Assembly: GCA_910578455.1 (NCBI GenBank)
Contig: CAJTQA010000031.1
Location: forward strand, 1 to 39,376
Length of the DNA: 39,376 nt
Origin: an uncultured Dorea sp.
Lineage (GTDB): Bacteria > Bacillota > Clostridia > Lachnospirales > Lachnospiraceae
Direction: 5' to 3'
Shown: in pieces, positions 13,186 to 20,527 of the stretch
Position numbering within the stretch: the stretch's first letter is position 1
How the letters are laid out: every line of letters begins with the position of its first letter
Made by a program: the position numbers and the translations under genes
Notes under the pieces: model-generated
Seen by the model: only the letters and a program-made list of their open reading frames with translations
Told to the model about the DNA's origin: nothing
The model's database searches: none

Positions 13186-14187
13186 ATGGAAAACGTAAAT
13201 ACGACTATAAAGGCAGAGGGGCAGCCAACAGAATTAGCATTACAGGTAATCGAGAGACTTAAAAGGATGCGGGGGAACAAGGCGGAGATTGCCATACGCT
13301 ATAACTGTAGCAGGGCGATGGTCAGTCAGTACCTTAATGGAAAATACCAGAGTAACCCGGAGAAGATTGAAGGGATCCTCAGGCAGTTCCTTGCAGACTC
13401 AGAAGCAGAGTATGGTGACGGGGCTGACGGAATGACGGAAAATAGGTCCGGGAAAGCCACTGCACCGATATTACCGCAAAAACGTGAGGCGTTTGAAAGC
13501 TCGGATTATATGTATGTGATGAGCGTTTGCCAGAGCTGCCAGGAGAACAAAGCACTGGGCATCATCATAGGAAAAAGCGGGTTTGGGAAGACCTATGCGC
13601 TCAAGCAGTACGCAAGGCTGCAGAGGGTGGCTTATCTTGAGTGTGATGGGACCATGAGCTGTAAGGACCTTGTGGAGGATATCGAGACGAGGCTTGGCAT
13701 CGGAGGGGTATCCAGCGGCACGATCCGTAAAAGGGTCAACCGTATCCGGGAATTTTTAAACGTCAACAAAGGGTATCTTATCATCATTGACGAGGCGGAC
13801 AAGCTCATCAACAAGTATACGACAGCGAAGATGGAGATCATCCGGGGAATCTTTGACCAGAGTGAGGTCGGCATCGTAATTGCGGGGGAGCTAAGGCTTG
13901 AGGTAGAGATCAAAAGCTATCTGGATCGATTTGCAAACAGGCTTGACTTTTACTATCGGTTGCATGGACTGGACACAAAAGAACTTAAACGTTACATGGA
14001 GGGCTGGGATATCACGGAGGATGCCGCCAGGGAACTGGCTGAGCGCGCGCTGGAGGCAAGGAACGGGTGTTTCCGGCTGCTGGACAGGACGCTGAACAAC
14101 GTGATCCGTATCCTGAAAGGGCGTCAGGAAACAAGGGTGACTATGGATATCGTAAGGGAGGCATCCAGCCTGATGATGCCGAGATAG
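13186..14187 (+). CDS. Mu B-type AAA+ ATPase, transposition target protein
   Basis: A 333-residue ATPase with an N-terminal HTH (about 15-70, RYNCSRAMVSQYLNGKYQ) like Mu B. The nucleotide site has Walker A GKSGFGKT (129-136), Walker B LIIIDEAD (198-205) and a following lid/sensor region (TAKMEIIRGIFDQ). Mu B forms ATP-bound filaments on target DNA, brings the transposase to the target and prevents self-insertion. AAAGGAAAGG precedes ATG 13186. It directly follows the transposase gene. Confidence 0.93.
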   Translation: MENVNTTIKAEGQPTELALQVIERLKRMRGNKAEIAIRYNCSRAMVSQYLNGKYQSNPEKIEGILRQFLADSEAEYGDGADGMTENRSGKATAPILPQKREAFESSDYMYVMSVCQSCQENKALGIIIGKSGFGKTYALKQYARLQRVAYLECDGTMSCKDLVEDIETRLGIGGVSSGTIRKRVNRIREFLNVNKGYLIIIDEADKLINKYTTAKMEIIRGIFDQSEVGIVIAGELRLEVEIKSYLDRFANRLDFYYRLHGLDTKELKRYMEGWDITEDAARELAERALEARNGCFRLLDRTLNNVIRILKGRQETRVTMDIVREASSLMMPR

Positions 14188-14196
14188 GAGGGGCGC

Positions 14197-14364
14197 ATGA
14201 TCAAGATTGAAGTAATGGTAAACGGCGAGGAGGAAAAGAAGGTTGCCAGGCAGATCCAGAGCGGCATCTACAGGGCAATATCGGATGTGGATTATATCAG
14301 CATGTCCATAAAGTCAGACAGGATTCCGGACGAGGGGGAGCTGAGCATCATCGGGGAGGTGTAG
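14197..14364 (+). CDS. Small early phage protein (55 aa), unrecognised
   Basis: ATG 14197 follows GATAGGAGGGGCGC, a strong ribosome site. The product (MIKIEVMVNGEEEKKVARQI at its start) has beta-alpha character and is acidic. It lies tight between the ATPase and GemA-like genes (9 and 3 bp). No family is recognised. Confidence 0.65.
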   Translation: MIKIEVMVNGEEEKKVARQIQSGIYRAISDVDYISMSIKSDRIPDEGELSIIGEV

Positions 14365-14367
14365 GGA

Positions 14368-14781
14368 ATGGGGAACATAAGCTTAAGAACGGTGTTTGGG
14401 ATAGCGAAAAGTCCGGAGCTGCGGCTTAATGATGATGAGCTGCATTGGCTGGTACAAGCACATACAGGAAAGGACAGCTTAAAGGAGCTGAACTATCGGG
14501 AACTGCAAACTGTTGTACGTGTGCTGGGCGGCATGAGGGATTCCATGAAGAGAGCGCGGCATGGGGATGCCGGGAACGCAGAGACGGTGTCACAGCGCAG
14601 GAAGATCTACAAGCTGGCGCAGGAGCTGGGATGGACGAAACCGGCGAGAGTCAACGGGATGTGCCGGAGGATGTTCCGGGTAGACCGGGTGGAGTGGCTC
14701 AATTATAAGCAGTGTTCGGATCTGATTGAAGCGCTTAAGGGAATGGTAAAAAGGAAGGGGGAAGACAATGGCAGACCGTAA
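14368..14781 (+). CDS. GemA-like regulatory protein (DUF1018, Mu gp16)
   Basis: A 137-residue protein with the DUF1018 signature in its second half (about 72-125): QRRKIYKLAQELGWTKPARV, then MCRRMFRVDRVEWLNYKQCSDLIEAL. In Mu, the gene of this family (gemA/gp16) alters host gene expression and gyrase-related functions early in infection. The first 60 residues carry a second helical domain (LNDDELHWLVQAHTGKDSLKELNYRELQTVVRVL). The start overlaps no other gene, three bases after the previous stop. It is part of the early operon. Confidence 0.85.
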   Translation: MGNISLRTVFGIAKSPELRLNDDELHWLVQAHTGKDSLKELNYRELQTVVRVLGGMRDSMKRARHGDAGNAETVSQRRKIYKLAQELGWTKPARVNGMCRRMFRVDRVEWLNYKQCSDLIEALKGMVKRKGEDNGRP

Positions 14782-15040
14782 GGAATGGATACATCTTGGG
14801 GTCGTGGATGGGAAGGTGAGGACACAGTTTGAGCATGTCAGTTTAGAAAGCCTTGGTATCCTGACAGGGCACTTGCAGGTTTCAGCAGGGATGATTCTGG
14901 TAAAGGAGAAAGGAATGGATATTGAGGATGTCAAGAGCGCCTTGTGGGATATTTACGATGCGGCAATGGCATGCCTGGAAGATAATCTCAGGAGAGGAGA
15001 CGGTGATGGCGAAGAGAAAACGGATGACGGCCAGAGATAA
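14768..15040 (+). CDS. Small early phage protein (90 aa), unrecognised
   Basis: ATG 14768 overlaps the end of the GemA-like gene and follows AAGGAAGGGGGA. The product is beta-rich at the start (WIHLGVVDGKVRTQFEHVSLESLGILTG) and helical after (VKSALWDIYDAAMACLEDNL). Its last residues are acidic. No family is recognised. It overlaps the next gene by 35 bp. Confidence 0.65.
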   Translation: MADRKEWIHLGVVDGKVRTQFEHVSLESLGILTGHLQVSAGMILVKEKGMDIEDVKSALWDIYDAAMACLEDNLRRGDGDGEEKTDDGQR

Positions 15041-15389
15041 AAAGTATAGGGCTGAATTAAAGAAACGGATGCAGCAGGAAGGCATCTTGCCGCTGGACAA
15101 ACCGAAGCTTAACCGGAAGAAATATATTGAGGAGGCGCGGGTTGAGTGGAACGGCAGGGACGGGGGATGTTATGTGTGGGATGCCTATCTCATGGAGGCA
15201 ATGGGGATTATGCTATCCCGTACGGAAAGGAACAGCTTAAGGGTATCCCCGGAGGCGGTAGGCGTTGCCAAGGTGCTGAAGATGGCGTTAAGGCTCAGGC
15301 AGTTCCACGAGAAGCTGAAGGAGGAAGGGAAAGACAGATACAAGGTATCAGAACAGTATGAGTATATCAAGGATATACTGGATGCGTAG
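15006..15389 (+). CDS. Early phage protein (127 aa), unrecognised
   Basis: ATG 15006 has GGAGAGGAGACGG before it; the upstream frame from 14922 lies inside the preceding gene. The product starts very basic (MAKRKRMTARDKKYRAELKKR), suggesting nucleic-acid contact. It has a helical middle (YVWDAYLMEAMGIMLSRTERNSL) and helical end. No family is recognised. Confidence 0.7.
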   Translation: MAKRKRMTARDKKYRAELKKRMQQEGILPLDKPKLNRKKYIEEARVEWNGRDGGCYVWDAYLMEAMGIMLSRTERNSLRVSPEAVGVAKVLKMALRLRQFHEKLKEEGKDRYKVSEQYEYIKDILDA

Positions 15390-15398
15390 GAGGGAAAA

Positions 15399-15701
15399 GT
15401 GAGGGAGATCACATACATGCCGCAGGAAGAGCCTGTGGCGGAGAAATTTACCGTCCATTATGATGACGGGGCAATGAAGGAGATTGGCAGCGGAGTGATT
15501 TTTGGGATGGACAGTGACGGCCATACGGATGCCTGTTATATCAACATGGATGCCGGAAGGCTTGTAAGGGTGGCAGTCAGCGCCTTGGCACTCTGTGAGC
15601 AGTTCGGAATAATCAGCGAGGTGGCGGATGCCATCAGGGCAGGGACCATGGAACGCGTCCTGGAAGAGATGGAGGTGGCAGTGGATGAAGAGCCAGTATA
15701 A
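15399..15701 (+). CDS. Small early phage protein (100 aa), unrecognised
   Basis: GTG 15399 has AGGAGGG nine bases upstream. The product is acidic, with a beta-rich first half (FTVHYDDGAMKEIGSGVIFGMD) and a helical second half. It overlaps the next gene by 17 bp. No family is recognised. Confidence 0.65.
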   Translation: MREITYMPQEEPVAEKFTVHYDDGAMKEIGSGVIFGMDSDGHTDACYINMDAGRLVRVAVSALALCEQFGIISEVADAIRAGTMERVLEEMEVAVDEEPV

Positions 15702-15954
15702 AAAGATAACCAGCCACGGCTCCGTCAGCATCCCGGTGGCAATGCGCCGGGAGCTGGCATTGGAGCCGAAGGATCCCGTGGAGCTGGAGGTCAGGGATGG
15801 GGAGGTGCGGATCAAGCCGTATAACCTCAGATGCCAGTTCTGCGGGGAGACAGGCAGGGTGAAACAAATTGGAGGGAAAGGGATCTGCTATGCGTGTGCA
15901 TATGCCGCATGGGGGATGCATGGAGGGTTTGAAGATGTTGGAAGGACTGAATAA
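15685..15954 (+). CDS. AbrB/SpoVT-type DNA-binding domain fused to a zinc ribbon
   Basis: ATG 15685 has GGAGG nine bases before it. The 89-residue protein begins with a swapped-hairpin AbrB motif (about 5-45: KITSHGSVSIPVAMRRELALEPKDPVELEVRDGEVRI). A CxxC...CxxC zinc-ribbon pattern follows (CQFCGETGRV...GICYAC, about 52-72). AbrB domains bind DNA as dimers and regulate transitions. The added zinc ribbon suggests a phage-specific variant. It is in the early operon before a coiled-coil protein, whose start it overlaps. Confidence 0.8.
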   Translation: MKSQYKKITSHGSVSIPVAMRRELALEPKDPVELEVRDGEVRIKPYNLRCQFCGETGRVKQIGGKGICYACAYAAWGMHGGFEDVGRTE

Positions 15955-16609
15955 TGTTGGCACGGGAACGCTGATCAGCATGTGCGTGGAGAATGACCGA
16001 CAGGCAAAGAGGCTGAAACGGGAGATGGATGCCCTGAAAGCCGAGCTGCAGATAAGAGGGGTGCAGGAGATGGAAGACCATAATGTGAAGTATGTAAGAT
16101 ATCACAGCCGGAACGGGAACGCTGCGGTGGCAGAGAGCATGGCCCTTGACATCCTGAACCCGGACCGGCTGAAGGAGATTGTAGGAGCCGGGGTATGGGA
16201 GATGAAGGTGAAGCGGTCGGAAGAGGTAAAGTACAAGTGCAACCCCAAATTCGAGCAGATGCTGAAAGCAGTGTTTACTGGGGACTACTCTTTTGAGATG
16301 ACTTTGGACGAGCTGTTTGACCAGATGAGCGTTGTGCCTGATTCCAGACAGAGGGCGGTACTCAGGAAAAAGCTCAAGGGGGATTTCAAGAAGGACTATG
16401 AGACATTAAGGAGCGTACTGGCACCAGGGGAGGATACGGCATTCGAGGAGGAGCTGTGGTATATCTACAAGATCAAAAATGCAGAACTGATTCGGGCATT
16501 CCTTCCGGAGGAGCTGTTAGACCGGACGCTGGAAGAGCTCCGCAGATGTATTCTTGTAGAGAACAAGCTGTCAGTAACGATTGATTATGATGAAGAAAAG
16601 GAGGACTAG
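15935..16609 (+). CDS. Early phage protein (224 aa), unrecognised
   Basis: ATG 15935 follows GGAGGGTTTGAAG and overlaps the preceding gene. Residues about 18-45 form a coiled coil (ENDRQAKRLKREMDALKAELQ). The rest is mixed, with HNVKYVRYHSRNGNAAVAESMALDI and an acidic helical C-terminus. In other Mu-like phages a nuclease inhibitor (Gam-like) is encoded in this early segment, but I see no clear Gam signature. No family is recognised. Confidence 0.7.
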   Translation: MLEGLNNVGTGTLISMCVENDRQAKRLKREMDALKAELQIRGVQEMEDHNVKYVRYHSRNGNAAVAESMALDILNPDRLKEIVGAGVWEMKVKRSEEVKYKCNPKFEQMLKAVFTGDYSFEMTLDELFDQMSVVPDSRQRAVLRKKLKGDFKKDYETLRSVLAPGEDTAFEEELWYIYKIKNAELIRAFLPEELLDRTLEELRRCILVENKLSVTIDYDEEKED

Positions 16610-16612
16610 ACC

Positions 16613-17002
16613 ATGGCAAGGAAGAAAACGGAAAATGAGGTAAAGGAAGATATGCTGAAGAAAGAGGGGCTTGAAGGAGAGAAAACGGATCAGGCAGAGG
16701 AACCTGAAGGAGAGGAGACGGATCAGGCGGCACAGACGGAAGGAAAAGAAACAGGGCAGGCAGTCCCAGACAGGAATTCCGCCCACCAGAAGGAACGGAT
16801 GGTGGAGACTATTGTAGAATACTTAAGGGTACGGGCCGGAGCTGGAACCCACTATGTGGGGGTTGCCATCTTAAATGAACCGGAAGGGAAGAAAAAGCAG
16901 CACTGCATCGTGAAAGAGAAGAAAGGCTGGGGGCTGCTTAAGGAGTATCAGGAGCATGAGAATGGATGGATCTGCCTGGAATTTACCCGCCCTGCGGAGT
17001 AA
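16613..17002 (+). CDS. Phage protein with acidic repeat and SH3-like C-terminal domain
   Basis: A 129-residue protein. Residues 17-50 contain about three imperfect 12-13-residue units of the type EGEETDQA. The C-terminal half (about 65-125) looks like a bacterial SH3 fold (VEYLRVRAGAGTHYVGVAI, then WGLLKEYQEHENGWICLEF). The domain is common in lytic enzymes and binding proteins, but there is no enzyme part here. ATG 16613 has GGAGG upstream, four bases after the previous stop. Its role is unknown. Confidence 0.65.
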   Translation: MARKKTENEVKEDMLKKEGLEGEKTDQAEEPEGEETDQAAQTEGKETGQAVPDRNSAHQKERMVETIVEYLRVRAGAGTHYVGVAILNEPEGKKKQHCIVKEKKGWGLLKEYQEHENGWICLEFTRPAE

Positions 17003-17013
17003 GGAGGGAGCCG

Positions 17014-17340
17014 ATGGTAACAGACAGGATCACAAAAGAACTCATTCATGAAACTACCATTGAAGATATTTCCGAAAGTTACCGCCCTGTTGTCGAAATC
17101 GTCGGGATAGAAAAGTTCCTGGAGCTTTCTGATTATGCCAGGGGCGATGAACTGTATTTCCCAAAGGTCGAGAACATCATCGCCCCGGCGCGGAACCGGC
17201 GTATAAAGAAAGAGTGGAACGGTTATAACAGCAAGGAGCTTGCGGACAGGTACAATTTAACAACGAAGCAGATTGGGAACATCCTGAAGGATGAACCTGT
17301 ATACGGGCAGATGTCACTGGAAGAGTGTGGCCTCTGCTGA
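17014..17340 (+). CDS. Mor/C-family transcription activator
   Basis: ATG 17014 has AAGGAGGGAG before it. The 108-residue product shows the Mor family layout: a dimerisation half (about 20-60, SYRPVVEIVGIEKFLELSDYA), a GDELYFPKVENI beta segment, and RNRRIKKEWNGYNSKELADRYNLTTKQIGNIL. The last resembles the Mor/C HTH signature. In Mu, Mor activates the middle promoter and C the late ones. It sits between early and lysis/head genes, so it is the likely switch to late expression. The frame opens earlier at 16966, but inside the preceding gene. Confidence 0.9.
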   Translation: MVTDRITKELIHETTIEDISESYRPVVEIVGIEKFLELSDYARGDELYFPKVENIIAPARNRRIKKEWNGYNSKELADRYNLTTKQIGNILKDEPVYGQMSLEECGLC

Positions 17341-17356
17341 AGGAGGAGTGATATTT

Positions 17357-18799
17357 ATGGCAAAGAAGATACCGGATATCTCGCATCATCACCCGGTCCG
17401 GGACTGGGGGCAGGTAAAAAACAACGCAGAGGTGCTGATATCCAAGGCAACGCAGGGGACAGGTTATACAGACCCTACCATTGATAGTTTTATAAAAAAT
17501 TGTGAGAAGAACCAGATTCCGTACTGGCTGTATGCCTTTATGGTAAAAGGGGATGGGAAAGCCCAAGCTAAATATGTGGTAGACAAATGCAAAGGAAAAG
17601 TAGGAAAATACTTTGTTGGATATATTATTGACGCAGAGAAGAACCCCAGTACAGGAACAAAGCCGGAGGACAGCCAGGTAAGGGCTGCTTTGGCCTATCT
17701 GGCGTCACTTGGGGTTAAGTGGGGGCTATACACGGGCTTTGCAGATTATTCATATTACAAAAGCTCCATCACCAAAGCGAGGAACTCTGATAGAGGATTC
17801 TGGTGGGAAGCTCGTTACGGAAACAATAACGGGGTATACAGCTCCAAATACCCATGTAATAAAGGCGCATCTCTCCATCAGTTCACATCCCTCGGGAACT
17901 GCCCGGGCATCAGCGGGAAGATTGACTTAAACCGTATCACCGGCCAGGGGAAAACATTGGAATGGTTTAAAAGACCGGCAGCGAAAAAAACGGATGCCAA
18001 GCCCCCGGAGATAAATACGCTGGCAACGGAGAAGACTATCACACTCTGCGGCCATGGCTCGGGCAGACCGTCAACTAAGGTAATGCATACTTACCTGGAG
18101 GCGCGGTATAAGAGCAAAGCCCCGAACGGGAAACGAAAAGGCGCCGTGAAGGTCATGAGGCTTCGTGACCTGACGGGCGCAGGAAGAATGAAGTTCCATG
18201 ATTATTACGGGATTATCCTCGGGCGAAATTATTACAGCCAGGGGAAACGGGATTATGTATTCCGTAAAGCCGCTGACGGCAGATACTACAGTGATTGCAG
18301 CTCATCAGGCATGGCGGCGTTGCAGAGGTGTGGGTACGGTGTTACGTTGCTGAATACGGCAGGAATTTATAATTCGCCATTATTTGAAGAGGTTCCGGTA
18401 AAGATAAAGAGCGGCCACATCACGAATCCGGAGATATTGAAGGTTGGAGATGCGATCCTCTTCGTCGGAAACGACCCGAAGCGTCCGCTGCAGATTGGAC
18501 ATGTGGAATGGATATATGAGATTAAAGGCGGCACGAAAGACAGTACGCCGGAAAATAAGTCAGGAGGTACATATAAGGTGGAGTTTGGATTATTAAAAAA
18601 TGGAACAAAAAATAAGCAGGTCAATACCTTTGAACTTTGCATGAAAGCAAAGGGGTATTATACCGGAAAGATTGACGGGGAATACGGGGCGAAATGCGTT
18701 TCAGCCTGCGAAAAGCTCCAGAAAGAAAAGATGGGGAAGAAGGAGGCAGATGGGAAATGCGGGGAAAAAACATGGCCGTATGTCCTGGGGATTAAGTAG
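17357..18799 (+). CDS. Modular endolysin: GH25 lysozyme, cysteine-peptidase-like and peptidoglycan-binding modules
   Basis: ATG 17357 has GAAGGAGGAGTG before it. In this 480-residue protein, residues about 1-210 form a GH25 muramidase: Asp7 (PDISHHHP), IIDAEKN with Asp92 and Glu94, and a DLNRI end. Residues about 230-400 look like a NlpC/P60-type or CHAP-type domain: the Cys of YSDCSSSGMAAL and the His of IGHVEWIYEI in a conserved VGDAILFV frame. Residues about 415-480 match a peptidoglycan-binding domain (YYTGKIDGEYGAKCVSACEKLQ). No signal peptide is present, so it reaches the wall through the holin. Two catalytic modules would cut both glycan and peptide. Confidence 0.88.
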   Translation: MAKKIPDISHHHPVRDWGQVKNNAEVLISKATQGTGYTDPTIDSFIKNCEKNQIPYWLYAFMVKGDGKAQAKYVVDKCKGKVGKYFVGYIIDAEKNPSTGTKPEDSQVRAALAYLASLGVKWGLYTGFADYSYYKSSITKARNSDRGFWWEARYGNNNGVYSSKYPCNKGASLHQFTSLGNCPGISGKIDLNRITGQGKTLEWFKRPAAKKTDAKPPEINTLATEKTITLCGHGSGRPSTKVMHTYLEARYKSKAPNGKRKGAVKVMRLRDLTGAGRMKFHDYYGIILGRNYYSQGKRDYVFRKAADGRYYSDCSSSGMAALQRCGYGVTLLNTAGIYNSPLFEEVPVKIKSGHITNPEILKVGDAILFVGNDPKRPLQIGHVEWIYEIKGGTKDSTPENKSGGTYKVEFGLLKNGTKNKQVNTFELCMKAKGYYTGKIDGEYGAKCVSACEKLQKEKMGKKEADGKCGEKTWPYVLGIK

Positions 18800-18860
18800 G
18801 GTTGCAGGCAGTTCCGGAAATATTTCCCTTAAACATTTATTCTTATACCAGTTAGACTTG

Positions 18861-18887
18861 AGAGCATACACAGGAAGTGTATGCTCT
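18861..18887. other. 11-bp hairpin between endolysin and holin genes
   Basis: AGAGCATACAC (18861-18871) pairs with GTGTATGCTCT (18877-18887) around AGGAA. No T-run follows, so it is more likely an RNA stability or translation element than a terminator. Confidence 0.6.
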
Positions 18888-18936
18888 TATTGCGTTTCAG
18901 GAAGTCTCAGAAAGGACAGGAAAAGGAGTGGTAGTT

Positions 18937-19263
18937 ATGTCAGTTTTATTGGGCGGTTTATCGGAGATCATCACCATCATCGGGGTATTGGCGTTTATCA
19001 CGTCATGCATTACGGAGGTGCTTAAGGTGTGGAAATGGTATGACAGGAAAATCCCGACAGAGATGTCGGCAGTGCTTGTGTCCATGGCGGTCACACCGGC
19101 AACCCTGATTCGGATGGCGGCATATTATAACGTGGTGATTGACTGGTATGCATGCTTTGCGTGTGTAATCGCGGCGTTCATCGTCGCACTGGTATCCATG
19201 AGCGGCTGGGAACGGGTGATGGATATTTTTGACAGATATACAGAAAAAGGACGGGGAAGGTAA
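18937..19263 (+). CDS. Holin-like small membrane protein
   Basis: ATG 18937 has AAAAGGAG before it; the longer frame from 18877 lacks one. The 108-residue protein has a first hydrophobic helix (about 5-30), a charged loop (VWKWYDRKIPTEMS), a second at about 45-60 and a third at about 70-90 (WYACFACVIAAFIVALV). Position right after an endolysin with no signal peptide, plus size and membrane layout, make a pore-forming holin the best call. The exact family is not recognised. Confidence 0.65.
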   Translation: MSVLLGGLSEIITIIGVLAFITSCITEVLKVWKWYDRKIPTEMSAVLVSMAVTPATLIRMAAYYNVVIDWYACFACVIAAFIVALVSMSGWERVMDIFDRYTEKGRGR

Positions 19264-19268
19264 CGCAT

Positions 19269-19634
19269 ATGGCTGAGTATGCGATTACATTTGCGGATGT
19301 GATGAGCGGCGCCATCGGGCTGGGGTTAGGGCTGGTAACATTCCTGCTGAAACGGTGGTTTGACAATCTGAACATCCGGATGGACAGTACAGACAGGAAG
19401 ATAGCCGAGACAAATGAAAAGCTGAATGAGCGGATTGAAAAATTGGAACAGGAAACAAATGCGGAGATTAAAGATATCCGGGAGGAGTTAAAAAACATTG
19501 AAAAGGATTTCCCTGTGGTCTATGTACAGCGGGATGATTTCTTCCGCTCTATGAACGGAGTGGAGCAGCAGATGCGGGATATGAACGGGAAGATGGACAA
19601 GCTGCTCCTGCAGAATGGAGCAGGGAACAGATGA
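19269..19634 (+). CDS. Membrane-anchored coiled-coil protein (DUF2730-like, Mu gp25 position)
   Basis: A 121-residue protein with one membrane helix at about 12-28 (SGAIGLGLGLVTFLLKRWF). A long coiled coil (about 32-80, KIAETNEKLNERIEKLEQET) follows. It sits in the Mu gp25 place, next to lysis and head genes. Members of this group are thought to act as lysis accessories or structural helpers. A haemolysin XhlA-like role in membrane lysis is also possible. Confidence 0.6.
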   Translation: MAEYAITFADVMSGAIGLGLGLVTFLLKRWFDNLNIRMDSTDRKIAETNEKLNERIEKLEQETNAEIKDIREELKNIEKDFPVVYVQRDDFFRSMNGVEQQMRDMNGKMDKLLLQNGAGNR

Positions 19635-19649
19635 TAGGAGGTGAGGGGG

Positions 19650-19964
19650 TTGAATGATTTGGAAAAAGCAGAGATCCAAAGGAACAAGGCAATCCGGGGG
19701 TATATTATCCGCTGCCTTGTCAAAGGGCATAACAATACGGCGCTGACAAGGCAGCTTACCAACGCCATGATTGCATCAGGGCTTGTGATATCGCCCGATA
19801 TCAGCAAATACCTTGATTATCTGGAGGATGCAGGATACATCGAATTTACGGAGGATAAGGTCACTGCCTATAATGCCTATGCCAATGACGCAGTAATCAA
19901 GCTGACCAAAGAAGGCATAGACCTTGCAGAGTGCACGATTGAGGACAACGGGGTTGATATCTGA
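19650..19964 (+). CDS. Winged-helix phage protein (Mu gp26-like)
   Basis: TTG 19650 has AGGAGG eight bases before it; the frame also opens at GTG 19641, too near the ribosome site. The 104-residue protein looks like a small winged helix: LEKAEIQRNKAIRGYIIRCL, then LTRQLTNAMIASGLVISPDISKYLDYLEDAGYIEF. Such proteins fill the gp26 place in Mu-like head operons before DUF3486. The next gene starts inside its stop codon (TGATG). Confidence 0.7.
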   Translation: MNDLEKAEIQRNKAIRGYIIRCLVKGHNNTALTRQLTNAMIASGLVISPDISKYLDYLEDAGYIEFTEDKVTAYNAYANDAVIKLTKEGIDLAECTIEDNGVDI

Positions 19965-20527
19965 TGGGTGAAAAGAGGAACAAAACGAGGATTAACTCCA
20001 AGATCAACGAGCTGCCGGATGAAGTGAGATCACAGGTGGATCTGCTGCTGGCAGATGTGTCCAATACCTATGAAGAGATCAGCCAGTGGCTCAAGGAAGA
20101 GGGCTTCGAGATATCGAAATCCAGCGTCGGGCGTTACGCCCAGCGGACAAACCGGGTGACGCAGCGCATTATAGAGGCACAGGCACAGACAGACCGATTA
20201 GTCCAGGCGATCCGGGAGAACCCGGAAGCAGATTATACAGAGGCGGCTATTATGGCGACCATGAACGGCCTTCTAAATAAAGTTGCCACGGCAGAGGAAG
20301 AATGGGATGCGATGCCCCTTGATAAAGCCGGGCGGCTGATTGCCTCCCTGTCCCGGACGAAGGTTTACAAGGACAGGGTGCGGCAGGATATGAAGAAAAA
20401 AGCAGAGGTGGCCTTTAAGGAGATGGAGTCCGAGATCATGAAGGTGATCAAACAGGATGAAAGCTCCGTCAATGCCCTAAAGGAGATTCTTAAAAGGGCG
20501 AAGGATAGGATGGTGCAGGATGATTGA
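19964..20527 (+). CDS. DUF3486 family protein (Mu gp27-like, probable small terminase)
   Basis: The 187-residue protein begins with an HTH domain typical of DUF3486: LPDEVRSQVDLLLADVSNTYEEI, then FEISKSSVGRYAQR (about 12-60). The C-terminal part is helical. In Mu, gp27 lies directly before the large terminase and probably recognises the packaging start. Here it overlaps the large terminase gene by 8 bp. Confidence 0.85.
   Translation: MGEKRNKTRINSKINELPDEVRSQVDLLLADVSNTYEEISQWLKEEGFEISKSSVGRYAQRTNRVTQRIIEAQAQTDRLVQAIRENPEADYTEAAIMATMNGLLNKVATAEEEWDAMPLDKAGRLIASLSRTKVYKDRVRQDMKKKAEVAFKEMESEIMKVIKQDESSVNALKEILKRAKDRMVQDD

Noticed and set aside
15869..15934. Longer N-terminus of the 224-aa early protein
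   Set aside because: It would lie inside the AbrB-zinc-ribbon gene, and ATG 15935 has a good ribosome site.
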